Shown: positions 7,864 to 17,366, numbered from the stretch's first letter. The stretch: DNA of 64,000 bases from Lysobacterales bacterium (GCA_030065125.1 JASJDM010000003.1:25654-89653), one strand, 5' to 3'. Notes: generated by a model not told the origin, from the sequence alone. Made by a program: numbers and translations.

Positions 7864-10308
7864 ATGTCTCGTAAACCCCTTTGTCTGGCGATCGCGATGG
7901 CCGTCGCGGCGCCCAGCGCAATTGCTCAGAATTATCTTGAAGAAATAATGGTAACTGCCAGAAAAATAGAGGAATCTGTGCAGGATGTGCCGGTGAGTGT
8001 CAACGTGGTGACGTCCAACACCATTGACCAGTACGCGGCGCAGAATCTGGAGGATATTGCCAAGTTCACGCCGGGACTGATTTTTGACAGCTCGGGCACC
8101 CGGGACGCCGACCGACCGGTGATCCGGGGCCAGGCCAATATCCTGGGTTTCTCCGGTGTGTCGTACTTTATTGACGGGGTCTACATCACCGGCAGTATCA
8201 ACGACTACGATCTCAGCGACGTCGAGCGCATGGAGATCATCAAGGGTCCCCAGAGCGCCCTGTACGGTCGGAACACCTACTCCGGTGCCATCAACATCGT
8301 CACCCAGAAGCCGGGTGACGAGGTGGAGACCCGCCTGAAGCTGCGGGCCGGGGAGCACGGTGAGTTCGAAGGCAGTGCCGCATTCAAAGGGCCGCTCATC
8401 GAAGACACCCTTTACGGGGGCATCAATATCCGCAGTTTCACGTTCGACGGCGAGCACAAGAATGCTTTCGACGGCGAGGAACTGGGGGAGGCCGATTCAG
8501 ATTCCATCTCCGCGAATCTGCTGTGGACTCCGAATGATCGAACCGAAGTCCGGTTCCGCAGCTACTACACCTCGTCGAAGGACGGACAGCCGCCGAACTT
8601 CCTGCAGGTGGCGGATGAGAACAACTGCTTTTTCGACAACGGCAACCTCTATGGCGGCGGTGGGCGGTATTTCTGCGGTGAGATCCAGCCCCGGCAGCCC
8701 AACGTGGACCTGGACAGTCAGTTCGTGGACGGCGAACCCCGCAACAAGTTCCGCACCTACCAGACAAGCCTGAACGTTGCGTTCAATATCAACGATGAAT
8801 GGACTCTGCGTTCCATTACCGGTCATAACAAACGCACCACCGATTTCATTATTGACGGTGATTACCTGCCGACCCAGTTCCAGGCGGTTCCCTTTACACC
8901 CACCGCTTTCCCGTTTACCGGCTTCGCTGATGGCCCACCCTTCGGCTTCGGTTACGTCGTGGGCATGACCGACTTCAGCTTCTCCAACATCAATCGTACC
9001 GAGGACGTCTCCCAGGAGCTTAGACTGGAGTTCGACAACGGTGACAACGTCCGGGGCCTGATCGGAGCCTATTACTTCGACGGCAAGTCCGATACCCGTG
9101 ACAACCGCACGCTTCCGGCCGATGGCCAGGCCCAGGCGGACGCCAACTTTGGCGCCCTGTTCGGCGCGCAGTTTGCTGCCTGTGCCGCCAACCCGATCTG
9201 TGAGTTCGTGGTGCCATTCGGCTCATCCACGATCCTGGTGCCCAGGAACGTGTCCAAGCTGGATACCACCAACACGGCGATTTTCGGCATGGTGGAATAC
9301 GACATCAACGACCAGTGGTCGATTACCGCGGAAGGCCGCTGGGCGGACGAGGAAATCGATCGATTCGGCTCATCCCGGAATCTGGGCGACCCGTTCCCGA
9401 CACCGGCCCTGGCCAGTGCCTCGTTTGATTCGTTCAATCCGCGGCTCACGCTGGACTACTCACCCACTGAAGAAAACCTGCTGTACCTCGTCTACGCCGA
9501 AGGCAACAAGCCGGGTGGTTTCAACAACCAGACCGCCACCAATGCCGGGATTCCGACCTTCGAGGAAGAGGAAGTGGATTCCATCGAAATCGGCTCCAAA
9601 AACCTTCTCGCGGACGGCCAGGTGGTGCTGAACGCGTCGGCCTATTTTAACGAGGTCACGGGCTACCAGCTCACCCAGAATGTCCAGTCCGGGCAGAATG
9701 CAGTCTCGGCTACGGTCAACGCGGGGGATGCAGATATCAACGGCCTGGAACTGGAACTGATCTATGAGCCGGCAGGCGTCGAGGGACTGACCTTGATCGC
9801 CAACTATGCCTACACCGATGCGGAGTTCACCCGCGGTACCGACGTCAACGAGGGCGTGCTGAACGATGCCGCCGATGATGGTCTGATTAACTGTTCGATC
9901 GGTGATCAGTTCCCGGATGTGGAAGGCTGTACCTCGCTCTACGGATCCATAGTCGGGAAGAAGGTGCCGCGAACGGCCGAGCACCAGCTCTTCTTCGACG
10001 TGGGCTACCGTCAGCCCTTCCAGAACAACAACTGGGAGTGGTACGTGGGCGGCAACGTCTCCTACGAAAGCGAAAAATTTGCCCAGGTGCACAGCTTCGC
10101 CGAATGGGGTGAGGCCACCGTGGTGGATCTACGCCTTGGATTCGAGAATGATCAATACTCGATTCAGTTGTGGGGCAAGAACGTGACCGATGAAGATTCT
10201 CCCATGCAGGTGATCCGCTACCTGGATGCCGATAACTTCCGTCGGGCGTTCAACGGTGCATTGCGCCCCGGGACCCAGTGGGGCCTGACCTTCACGGCTG
10301 ATTTCTAA
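7864..10308 (+). CDS. TonB-dependent outer-membrane receptor
   Basis: The 814-residue protein begins with a signal peptide (cleavage probably after SAIAQ), followed at once by a TonB box (EEIMVTARK) and a plug domain with the typical PGL, RIEV-like (VERMEII) and GPQSALYGRNTYSGAINI signatures. The rest is a 22-strand barrel-type region ending in an aromatic residue (TADF), the outer-membrane assembly signal. Such receptors take up siderophores, vitamins, glycans or other large solutes with energy from TonB-ExbBD. The IVTARK/QDVP pattern is that of the large iron-complex outer membrane receptor class common in marine and Xanthomonad-like bacteria. No neighbouring enzyme hints at its substrate. 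A candidate promoter lies at 7795-7823 and AGGAAACC precedes the ATG. Confidence 0.92.
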   Translation: MSRKPLCLAIAMAVAAPSAIAQNYLEEIMVTARKIEESVQDVPVSVNVVTSNTIDQYAAQNLEDIAKFTPGLIFDSSGTRDADRPVIRGQANILGFSGVSYFIDGVYITGSINDYDLSDVERMEIIKGPQSALYGRNTYSGAINIVTQKPGDEVETRLKLRAGEHGEFEGSAAFKGPLIEDTLYGGINIRSFTFDGEHKNAFDGEELGEADSDSISANLLWTPNDRTEVRFRSYYTSSKDGQPPNFLQVADENNCFFDNGNLYGGGGRYFCGEIQPRQPNVDLDSQFVDGEPRNKFRTYQTSLNVAFNINDEWTLRSITGHNKRTTDFIIDGDYLPTQFQAVPFTPTAFPFTGFADGPPFGFGYVVGMTDFSFSNINRTEDVSQELRLEFDNGDNVRGLIGAYYFDGKSDTRDNRTLPADGQAQADANFGALFGAQFAACAANPICEFVVPFGSSTILVPRNVSKLDTTNTAIFGMVEYDINDQWSITAEGRWADEEIDRFGSSRNLGDPFPTPALASASFDSFNPRLTLDYSPTEENLLYLVYAEGNKPGGFNNQTATNAGIPTFEEEEVDSIEIGSKNLLADGQVVLNASAYFNEVTGYQLTQNVQSGQNAVSATVNAGDADINGLELELIYEPAGVEGLTLIANYAYTDAEFTRGTDVNEGVLNDAADDGLINCSIGDQFPDVEGCTSLYGSIVGKKVPRTAEHQLFFDVGYRQPFQNNNWEWYVGGNVSYESEKFAQVHSFAEWGEATVVDLRLGFENDQYSIQLWGKNVTDEDSPMQVIRYLDADNFRRAFNGALRPGTQWGLTFTADF

Positions 10309-10314
10309 CCAACC

Positions 10315-10343
10315 AAAAAAGGGGGGCGCTGCCCCCCTTTTTT
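10315..10343 (+). terminator. rho-independent terminator after TonB receptor
   Basis: A7-base GC stem (GGGGGGC, loop GCT, GCCCCCC) is flanked by six A's at 10315-10320 and six T's immediately after the stem, seven bases after the stop codon. It is symmetric, so it can act in both directions. Confidence 0.92.
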
Positions 10344-10355
10344 GCTCCTTAAAAA

Positions 10356-10700
10356 CGTCATCCTGAACTAGATTCAGGATCCACCTGAAACCCCGAAGCC
10401 GCAAACCCAAAAGCCAGCACCAGCACCCCACCCAAGCCATCGTCCGTGACCCTGCCTGGGTCCACCCGTTCCGATCAAAGCCGACGGAAAAGCGCTCGGG
10501 GTTGTACGCATTCAGGATCCACCTGAAGTCCCGAAGTTGTCTTCGTTGACGTCTGCACCGAAAGGTAGCGAAGACATCGTCAGTGATCCGGTCAGCCGCC
10601 GACGCGATGGAGCGAAGTCTCCGTTCAAACCTCAGCCTGGATCAAAGGCTTTACGGCCCCAATCTCAGATGGATCCTGAAACAAGTTCAGGATGACGGCA
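10356..10700. repeat. REP-like palindromes in an inverted pair
   Basis: ATCCTGAA-CTAGA-TTCAGGAT (10360-10380) and ATCCTGAA-ACAAG-TTCAGGAT (10673-10693) are copies of the same palindrome in opposite orientation; each has a CGTC(A) tail on its outer side. Between them, the block TTCAGGATCCACCTGAA followed by CCCGAAG occurs twice as a direct repeat (near 10373 and 10511). The 10309-10732 gap contains this and the terminator but no convincing gene; an open frame at 10583-10906 is made largely of repeat sequence. The elements resemble the dispersed REP/BIME-like repeats of many proteobacteria. Related copies are at 13757 and 13893. Confidence 0.75.
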
Positions 10701-10732
10701 GGGAGCACACAGCCATATTGAACCCGAACCGT

Positions 10733-11617
10733 TCACCGCGAAACATCAACCCCCAGCCGCGACTCCCGATGCACGATATAGATTCCGGCACCGAATATGA
10801 TGGCCGCACCAACCCAGGTCCAGACATCCGCCATCTGGTCAAACAGCCAGAATCCCAACAGCGCAGAAAACGGCAGCCGAAAAAAATCAAAAGGCATGAT
10901 GGCTGACACGTCTGCATCCCGGACTGCCGTGGTGAAAAGATACTGGCCCGCCGTGGCGCAGCCGCCCAGGGCCACCATCAAAAACCATCCCTGGGCGCTG
11001 GGCCATTGCCACACCGGAATCGCGGCAACCAGGGAGAGCGGGGTCAGGTACAGCACCATGTAGGACACGATGGTGCTGGATCGGTCGGTCCGGACCAGGA
11101 TCTTGATCAGCATGGCGGAAGTCGCCATGAAGACCGCGGAAAGTATCACCAGCAGTGACTCGGCAATGAGCGGATTCTGGCCGGGGCGCAGGATCACCAA
11201 TGCACCCAGCAGGCCGGCCAGGGTTGCCGACCAGCGGCGCAGCTTTACCGCTTCGCCCAGGAAAAGGGCGGCGCCAATGGTGACAAACAGGGGCATGGTG
11301 AAGCTGAGGGCGACGGCGTCGGCCAGAGCCAGTTTGGACAGGGACCAGAACCACAGCAGCATGGCCGCCAGGCTGGACACGGCGCGGGCCGCGTAGAGCG
11401 GCTGCTGCTTTGTTCGCAGCACCTGGGGCCAGCCCTGGACCAGGATGGGAATAATCAGCACCATGCCAAAGGCGTTGCGGAAAAAAACCATCTGGAAGAC
11501 ATGCAGCTCTTCCGATCCCAGGCGCACGATGGCGTTCATGGCCGCGAACACGAAACATGCCGCGGTCATCAGGAGCGCACCACGCAGCGCGGGTCGCTTT
11601 CCTAAAACAGTAAACAA
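10733..11617 (-). CDS. EamA/DMT-family inner-membrane transporter
   Basis: The 294-residue protein has about ten hydrophobic segments in two halves of five, the EamA (RhaT/YdcZ-like) drug/metabolite transporter layout. The first half shows the family pattern FFRNAFG after TM2 and a GALVILRPG end; the second half repeats it. Likely function: export or exchange of a small metabolite or amino acid; the substrate cannot be read. The frame opens at a TTG (11617). The ATG at 11569 is a possible start but would remove part of the first membrane segment, so the longer form is kept. The gene runs into the REP-like region, and an SRAP gene lies 37 bases upstream on the same strand. Confidence 0.85.
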   Translation of the reverse strand: MFTVLGKRPALRGALLMTAACFVFAAMNAIVRLGSEELHVFQMVFFRNAFGMVLIIPILVQGWPQVLRTKQQPLYAARAVSSLAAMLLWFWSLSKLALADAVALSFTMPLFVTIGAALFLGEAVKLRRWSATLAGLLGALVILRPGQNPLIAESLLVILSAVFMATSAMLIKILVRTDRSSTIVSYMVLYLTPLSLVAAIPVWQWPSAQGWFLMVALGGCATAGQYLFTTAVRDADVSAIMPFDFFRLPFSALLGFWLFDQMADVWTWVGAAIIFGAGIYIVHRESRLGVDVSR

Positions 11618-11654
11618 GCCACGGTCATCAGCAGGGCGCCGCGAAGCACTGGTC

Positions 11655-12323
11655 CTAGGGGTCTTCCAGCTCGATGGGTTCGAGCAGTTCGGGTCGATTA
11701 TTGCGCGGGCTGTTCACCGCCGTACTGACGGGGTACACCTTTACGTCACCGGTGTCCTGACCGGTGAAAAGGATTTCGTCCGCCGGCCCTTCGGGATCAA
11801 GCCACTGGTCCATCAATTCACGGGGCACCATGACCGGCATGCGGTCATGCAGGTTGGCAATGCGGCTGGACGCCTGGCGGGTAAGTATGGTGAAAGAAAT
11901 AACCGTTTCGTCGGCCGGGTTCTTCCAGCGCTCCCACAGTCCGGCAAACGCAAACAGCGGGCGGTCCAGGGGCGCAATGGCGTAGGGCTGGCGCTTGTCC
12001 GGCATTTTCTTCCATTCGAAGAACCCGCTGGCTGGCACCAGGCAGCGGCGCCGGTGAAACGCCTGCCGAAATGCCGGTTTGGAGGCGGCGGTTTCGCTGC
12101 GGGCATTGATCATCCGCGAGCCGATTTTTTCGTCCTTGGCCCAGAACGGAATCAGTCCCCAGCGGGCATGGCCCATCCTGCGCGCACCTTCCTTGACCGC
12201 CACGATAGGCGCTAGTTGGGTGGGCGCGATGTTGTAGCTGGCGGTGAGATCCGGAGTTTCCTGAACAGAAAATTCTTCGCTGAGCGTTTCCGGAAGCGTG
12301 TCAAGATAGTATCGTCCGCACAT
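11655..12323 (-). CDS. SRAP domain protein (SOS response-associated peptidase, HMCES/YedK family)
   Basis: The open frame extends to 12545, but the true start is the ATG at 12323, giving a 222-residue protein that begins MCGRYY. In this family Met1 is removed and Cys2 forms a covalent thiazolidine crosslink with abasic sites in single-stranded DNA, protecting replication forks. Other SRAP landmarks are the N in SYNIAPTQ, the R-W-G-L-I-P-F-W segment, INARSET and a conserved HDRMPV near residue 160 containing the active-site histidine, with the FFEWKK glutamate. Length matches the family. The start is 32 bases from the divergent methyltransferase start, so both share a short promoter region; no LexA box was recognised. 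Confidence 0.93.
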   Translation of the reverse strand: MCGRYYLDTLPETLSEEFSVQETPDLTASYNIAPTQLAPIVAVKEGARRMGHARWGLIPFWAKDEKIGSRMINARSETAASKPAFRQAFHRRRCLVPASGFFEWKKMPDKRQPYAIAPLDRPLFAFAGLWERWKNPADETVISFTILTRQASSRIANLHDRMPVMVPRELMDQWLDPEGPADEILFTGQDTGDVKVYPVSTAVNSPRNNRPELLEPIELEDP

Positions 12324-12355
12324 GATTCCATTGTGCCACCAAATCCGGGAAGAGA

Positions 12356-13144
12356 ATGGGGAAAAAGAGGGATAAGCACGAGCTATACCAGTTGGCGGTC
12401 CAGGACGTGGAGGCCGAGATCGACTTCGTTGTGGACAGCTTCGAAGAGTTTCGCGGCCGGCGGGCGAAATCGCTTCGCGAAGATTTTTGTGGAACGGCCA
12501 ACACCGCCTGTGAGTGGGTGCGCCGGTCCCCGGAGCACCGGGCAATGGCGGTGGACCTGGACAAAAAGGTCCTGGCCTGGGGCCAAAAGAACAACGTCGG
12601 CAAACTCAGCAAGGGCCAGCAAAAGCGCATCAAGCTGATCAACGCCGACGTTCGGGACTCCGGGGCGAAGCCGGTGGACGTGGTGCTGGCCATGAACTTC
12701 AGCTACTACCTGTTCCTGACCCGGGCCGAGATGCTGGGTTACTTCAAGTCCGTACACCGGACCCTGAAAAACGACGGGCTGTTTTTCCTGGACGCCTACG
12801 GCGGTTACGACGCGCCAAAGGAGATTGAAGAACGTCGTGACTGCGGCGACTTCACCTATATCTGGGAACAGGCTTCGTTCAACCCCATCGACAGCCAGAT
12901 GCAGTGTTACATCCACTTCGAATTACCTGATGGAACCCTCATGAATCGGGCCTTCAGCTACTACTGGCGGCTCTGGACCATACCGGAGATTAGGGAAATC
13001 CTCACAGCCGCGGGATTCCAGGAAACCTGGGTATACTGGGAGGGCACTGACCCGAAGACCAACGAGGGAGACGGCATTTTCTCGCAAACCGAGGAGGGTG
13101 ACGCGGATCCTGGTTGGATCTGTTATGTGGTTGCGGAGCCTTAG
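12356..13144 (+). CDS. class I SAM-dependent methyltransferase
   Basis: The 262-residue cytosolic protein shows a class I Rossmann methyltransferase core: an SLREDFCGTANTA motif I region (about residue 42-54), an acidic AVDLD motif at the end of strand 2 that would bind the ribose of SAM, INADVRD, and an LAMNFSYYLF motif IV region. The substrate is not evident. It is divergent from the SRAP gene across 32 bases. Its stop codon is directly followed by the hairpin mosaic at 13150. Confidence 0.85.
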   Translation: MGKKRDKHELYQLAVQDVEAEIDFVVDSFEEFRGRRAKSLREDFCGTANTACEWVRRSPEHRAMAVDLDKKVLAWGQKNNVGKLSKGQQKRIKLINADVRDSGAKPVDVVLAMNFSYYLFLTRAEMLGYFKSVHRTLKNDGLFFLDAYGGYDAPKEIEERRDCGDFTYIWEQASFNPIDSQMQCYIHFELPDGTLMNRAFSYYWRLWTIPEIREILTAAGFQETWVYWEGTDPKTNEGDGIFSQTEEGDADPGWICYVVAEP

Positions 13145-13149
13145 TTAAT

Positions 13150-13697
13150 CCGCAAGACGGGTCATCCATGACCCGCTCGCGGGCGGGAATCGAAAACGCG
13201 GTTTCCGATTCCCTTACGGCCTTCGGCCGTTGGCACATCCCTGTGCCAAAGGGCTTCGAGAGACGGCAATGGCCGCAAGACCGCCCATCCCTGGGCGGCT
13301 TGCGGGCGCTACGCAAAAACGCGGTTTTGCTTCGCTTGCGGCCTTCGGCCGTTGGCACATGATTGTTGATTCCCAAGATCGCACATCCATGTGCGACTTG
13401 GGGTTGTGATTGGAAAATGCGATTTCCCAATCACTCACGGCCTTCGGCCGTTGGCACATCCCTGTGCCAAAAGGCGTTTTTTGTCCGCAAGACGGGTCAT
13501 CCATGACCCGCTCGCGGGCGCTACGCAAAACGTGGTTTGCTACGCTTGCGGCCTTCGGCCGTTGGCACATCCCTTTGCCAAAAGGCGTTTTCTTGTCCGC
13601 AAGACGGGTCATCCATGACCCGCTTGCGGACGGGAATCGAAAACGCGGTTTCCGATTCCCTCACGGCCTTTGGCCGTTGGCACATCCTTGTGCCAAT
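13150..13697. repeat. hairpin mosaic array, about five imperfect units
   Basis: No gene is convincing here. The sequence alternates between short palindromes. Type A hairpins share the central octamer CATCC(A/C)TG but have different, self-complementary arms: GGGT/ACCC (near 13159, 13493, 13607), CGCC/GGCG (near 13281), CGCA/TGCG (near 13380), and GGCA/TGCC (near 13231, 13452). Type B hairpins share a centre like AAAACGCGGTTT or AAAATGCGATTT with different arms (GGGAATCG/CGATTCCC near 13185 and 13632; GATTGG/CCAATC near 13409; a CGCTACGC form near 13516). Type C is a nearly constant ACGGCCTTCGGCCGT. Two copies of type B lie in otherwise near-identical units. Loops conserved while stems change with compensation point to selection for folding of DNA or RNA. 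Confidence 0.85.
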
Positions 13698-13756
13698 TGT
13701 CCGGGTTCTAGTCGGCATGGGGCTTCGATCGCTTGCTATCGTCACCCGTCCCCCCG

Positions 13757-13915
13757 ACGTCATCCTGAACTTGATTCCAGGATCCATCAGCATGAGAGAT
13801 GTCGCTCCGTTCAAAAACCCTGCAATCGTCAGCAGCGAAGACTTTGTTTGCTCTTGCTGCCACCTGTCGAAGTCTTCTAACTCTGTCACTTTCAGATGGA
13901 TGCTGAATCAAGTTA
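13757..13915. repeat. REP-like palindrome plus degenerate copy
   Basis: GTCATCCTGAACTTGATTCCAGGATCC near 13759-13785 matches the REP-like element at 10356. A degenerate inverted copy (GATGGATGCTGAATCAAGTT) lies near 13895-13914. The remainder of 13698-14043 shows no gene. Confidence 0.65.
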
Positions 13916-14043
13916 AAAGGAGGTTCTGGTAACACGTCCTGGGACCTCGCCATGACTTGTTGGACACAAAAGATCCGCGGCTTCGGAAATCAGCTATCCC
14001 CAATGAGCCGATTCGCCCTCTAAACTCGTTTAGAGGAAACAGC

Positions 14044-14859
14044 ATGAAATCACTCCTCACAACGCTGCTGCTTACGCTGCTGATGTCTGGGTCGGCCCTG
14101 GCTGACCCGTTTGAGGACGACGACCTGTTGCCGTATCTTGGCGCCACCATGGACGGGGGCAGCCCGGATTTCCTGGGGCCGGTCAATCCAAACCTGCGCG
14201 ATGGTCGCGAACCGGTCTGGGTGATCCCGGGCCGTTCGCTGGACGGCAACTCCGACCTGGACTGGCAGGTATTCCTGGGCGCCGAATACCCGTTCGTTCC
14301 GGACACGGGCCGAATTCGAATCTACGGCACCGACGCATATTCCAGCGCCAACCTGCGCGTGGAGGTGCTGGGCTATCCAAGCGAAATCGGCGTGGTACCG
14401 GGGGCGCCTTCCATTGTCCTGCAGTCGTGCTCGACGGCGCCTTTTGGCACCACGGTGATCGACATACCTCGCGACGATCTGCGGACCTTTTACCGGGTAC
14501 GCAACTGCGTCAATGCGCCTGACGTAAACTACGAGTTCGAATATCGCTTTACCCAGGACAGTTTCGGGTTTCGGCTGTCCAGTGTGTATGGCTCGGTTCT
14601 GGACCAGCGAAACGGCAGGCCGATTGCTGGCGCTTTTGTCTACTCCAACGACAACACAACCACCTTCAGCAACCTGGAGGATGGCACATTTGAAATGCTG
14701 GTGGTGTCCGACACCAACGTCGTTCTCGACTTCGTGTCCCGGGACTCGGAGTCCGTGGGCAGCGTGAGTATCGGGCCGGTGCCCTTCGAGACGTTCGTGG
14801 AGGACGTTGTGCTGCTGGGTCAGCCGGCCGGCCTGGTGTTTTTTTCGGGGTTTGAATAA
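14044..14859 (+). CDS. secreted protein with carboxypeptidase-regulatory-like domain and GFE tail
   Basis: The ATG at 14044 follows TTTAGAGGAAACAGC and gives 271 residues beginning with a clear Sec signal peptide (MKSLLTTLLLTLLMSG, cleavage after SALA). The open frame could be read from 13957, but that would bury the signal. The middle part (about residues 30-180) is of unknown fold with two cysteines. Residues about 180-255 (GSVLDQRNGRPIAGAFVY...) resemble a carboxypeptidase-regulatory-like beta-sandwich. It ends LVFFSGFE, the tail shared with the secreted proteins at 46.6, 54.2, 56.5 and 60 kb. It is preceded by the repeat region and followed by a TonB receptor. Function unknown; secretion is well supported. 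Confidence 0.8.
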   Translation: MKSLLTTLLLTLLMSGSALADPFEDDDLLPYLGATMDGGSPDFLGPVNPNLRDGREPVWVIPGRSLDGNSDLDWQVFLGAEYPFVPDTGRIRIYGTDAYSSANLRVEVLGYPSEIGVVPGAPSIVLQSCSTAPFGTTVIDIPRDDLRTFYRVRNCVNAPDVNYEFEYRFTQDSFGFRLSSVYGSVLDQRNGRPIAGAFVYSNDNTTTFSNLEDGTFEMLVVSDTNVVLDFVSRDSESVGSVSIGPVPFETFVEDVVLLGQPAGLVFFSGFE

Positions 14860-14937
14860 ACCGCCGGGAGATTGACCCGGCAGAAAAACCCGGCAGATTC
14901 ACTGTCTTTTCTCCGGCAGTTGGCTACACTCGCCGGC

Positions 14938-17328
14938 ATGTTCCGCGTCGTTTTATTCATGCTTGTCCTGGGCCCGGCTGCAATGATCAATGCGCCAGCG
15001 GCGGCTGTGCTCGAGGAGATCACCGTCACTGCCCAGAAAAAGCCCGAACGCGTGGAGCGCGTGCCCATCAGCCTGTCGGTGTTGTCCGGCGATTTTCTGG
15101 CAACCCGTGGCCTGGAGAACCTGGAGCAGCTCAGCGCCAATCATCCTGGCCTGGATATCTCGCGCAACTCAGCGGCGGGAAAAGTTTTCATGCGCGGCAT
15201 CGGATCCCAGGGCAACGCCGGGCTGGATCAGTCGGTGTCGGTGTTCCTGGATGAGATCTACCACGGCCGGTCGCGCAGTAACAAGGCAATACTGGCGGAC
15301 GTGGAGCGTATCGAGGTGTTGCGGGGGCCCCAGAGCACCTATTTCGGCATGAATTCCAGCGCCGGCGCCGTTGCGGTGACCACCCGCAAGGCGGAGCTGG
15401 ATCAACAGGGCGGGTACCTGCGCAGCCGGGTCGGGAGCGACGGCTGGCGCGGCCTCAGCATCGCCTACAATCTGCCCGTCACCGACCGCTTCGCCGTGCG
15501 GGCCGTGGCGGATTACAGCAGCCTGCCGGATGTCTGGACCATGGTGGACCCGTTAAGCGGCAAAAAGACAGGCTCCGGCGGGGGCGGGCGGTCATCGCTG
15601 GTTCGACTGGCGACTACCTGGCGACCCGCAGGTGGCTGGCTGGTCAACGCCAAGCTGGAAGCCCAGGAAATCCATCGACAAAATCCCTACGCCTGGCAGC
15701 CCGGCCGCTGCAACAACCTGTACGGCCTTGGCCTGTCGACCCAGGCGGAGCTCGACCGGTTCTGGGCCGATACCGGGTCCTCACAGCCGAGTCCCCTGCA
15801 GTTGCCGTTCAGCTGCCTGGACCAGTTTGCCGATGGCCGATTCGATTCACGGTCGCCGGCGGCACCGTTCAACGCTTCGGGGTTCAACGGGCGGGAGGGA
15901 ATGCTCAGGGTGCAGCGGGCGTTCGCTGGATTTGACCTGGTGGCAACCACCGGCATTTACCGCACCGATTTTGTTTTCGAAGGCAACGACCTGAGTCACG
16001 GCGGGCCCGATCACCGCGTATTGTGGGTGCGGGACGACGCGGACCAGGTGTCCCAGGAAATCCGGCTGCAATCCTCGGCCGGACCTGACCTGGCGTGGAT
16101 GGCGGGCATTTACTGGCACGCGACGGAGGCCGACTACGAAACGGGTGATGCGGATGGGCGCAACGTCCAGAATCCGCAGTTCGTTCGTACCCGCGCCCGG
16201 CAGGATGAAACCACCTGGTCGGCCTTTGCCTCTGCCGAGTATTCCCTGGGAGGACCATGGACGGCCACCGCGGGGTTGCGATACATCAACACGGAAAAAC
16301 AGTTTTCCGGCAGCGACGAACGTATTCGCGCCAGCACCGTGGCCCAGGACCAGCGGGCGCGGTTGCGGGACCAGGTGCTGGCGGACCGCAGCGGGGACCC
16401 GGCGGCCTACGGCGCTTACGGTACACAGTTGCGGGCCCAATTCACTGATGAGCGGCGCAGCTTCGACCACTTTCTGCCGGCACTGACACTGAGCTATCGG
16501 GCTGCCGAAAACGCGATGGCCTATTACAGCTGGCGCCGGGGCTTCAAGGCCGGGGGCTTCAATTTCAGGCTTAACGGCCTTGATCGGGCGTCGCTTACCT
16601 ATGATTCCGAGTCCGCCAGTGTCCATGAAATCGGATTAAAGGGACGATTCCTGGACCAGCGCCTGGGAGTCGGCGTGGCGGCCTTCGTGTCGGATTACGA
16701 TGATCTGCAGCAGAACTCCAACCGGGGAGATGACGGGGTCATTTCGGCCGCGGTGATCCGCAACGCGGCCAGGGCCAGTTCCGACGGCATCGAACTCGAC
16801 GCCAGCTGGCAGCTTGCCGAGCGCTGGCGGGCCGACCTGTCCCTGGTCTGGCTGGACGCCCGGTTCGACGATTACCGGGGTGCGGACTGCACCCGTTTCC
16901 AGTCAGCCATATCCAGGACCGACGTGGCGTCGCGCTTCGGCGCGGAACGCAATGGCAACCGATGTTCCCAGGATCTCAGCGGCAAGCGCCTGACCTCGGC
17001 ACCGGAATGGTCATGGCGATTGGGCCTGAACCACCAGGTCGAGCTGACCGGTGGGTGGGTCCTGCAGTCCGGTCTTGAGTGGATCTACTCTGACGGGTTT
17101 TTCACTTCTCCCCATGCCGACTCCCTGCGCCGGCAACCCGCCTTTGACAAGTTCAACGGCGAGGTCAGCTTGTACCCATCCCACGATCGATGGCGCCTCA
17201 CGCTGTCCGGCACTAACCTGCTGGATCGGCTGACGGCCCGGCAGCTGGGGCAGGACCAGGATGCGGCGGTATCCGGTCTGCTGGACGACCCCCGCAGGGT
17301 GTCTTTGCAGCTGGTGTTCAATTTTTAG
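14938..17328 (+). CDS. TonB-dependent outer-membrane receptor
   Basis: The ATG at 14938 gives a 796-residue protein with a short signal peptide (cleavage after NAPAAA) and an immediate TonB box (LEEITVTAQKK). The frame continues upstream to a TTG at 14872, which would put an extra 22 non-hydrophobic residues before the signal. The plug shows NHPGLDI, MRGIG and VERIEVLRGPQSTYFG; the barrel ends in VFNF. It is followed after 38 bases by a PLP decarboxylase, then a YCII-like protein and an Old Yellow Enzyme, so its ligand could be a substrate of that short pathway. The pairing is inference. Confidence 0.9.
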   Translation: MFRVVLFMLVLGPAAMINAPAAAVLEEITVTAQKKPERVERVPISLSVLSGDFLATRGLENLEQLSANHPGLDISRNSAAGKVFMRGIGSQGNAGLDQSVSVFLDEIYHGRSRSNKAILADVERIEVLRGPQSTYFGMNSSAGAVAVTTRKAELDQQGGYLRSRVGSDGWRGLSIAYNLPVTDRFAVRAVADYSSLPDVWTMVDPLSGKKTGSGGGGRSSLVRLATTWRPAGGWLVNAKLEAQEIHRQNPYAWQPGRCNNLYGLGLSTQAELDRFWADTGSSQPSPLQLPFSCLDQFADGRFDSRSPAAPFNASGFNGREGMLRVQRAFAGFDLVATTGIYRTDFVFEGNDLSHGGPDHRVLWVRDDADQVSQEIRLQSSAGPDLAWMAGIYWHATEADYETGDADGRNVQNPQFVRTRARQDETTWSAFASAEYSLGGPWTATAGLRYINTEKQFSGSDERIRASTVAQDQRARLRDQVLADRSGDPAAYGAYGTQLRAQFTDERRSFDHFLPALTLSYRAAENAMAYYSWRRGFKAGGFNFRLNGLDRASLTYDSESASVHEIGLKGRFLDQRLGVGVAAFVSDYDDLQQNSNRGDDGVISAAVIRNAARASSDGIELDASWQLAERWRADLSLVWLDARFDDYRGADCTRFQSAISRTDVASRFGAERNGNRCSQDLSGKRLTSAPEWSWRLGLNHQVELTGGWVLQSGLEWIYSDGFFTSPHADSLRRQPAFDKFNGEVSLYPSHDRWRLTLSGTNLLDRLTARQLGQDQDAAVSGLLDDPRRVSLQLVFNF

Positions 17329-17366
17329 ACGGTCCCCGATGGGACAGGTGGGCAAGGAGCGACCCC

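Noticed and set aside
10583..10906. Plus-strand frame of 107 codons
   Set aside because: It is made from the REP-like repeats and the end of the DMT permease read backwards; its sequence has no domain features.
12324..12545. N-terminal extension of the SRAP protein
   Set aside because: The catalytic Cys2 must follow the start Met, so the ATG at 12323 is the start and the extension overlaps the methyltransferase frame.
13150..13697. CRISPR array
   Set aside because: Repeats are hairpins that touch each other, without unique spacers of constant length, and no cas genes are near.
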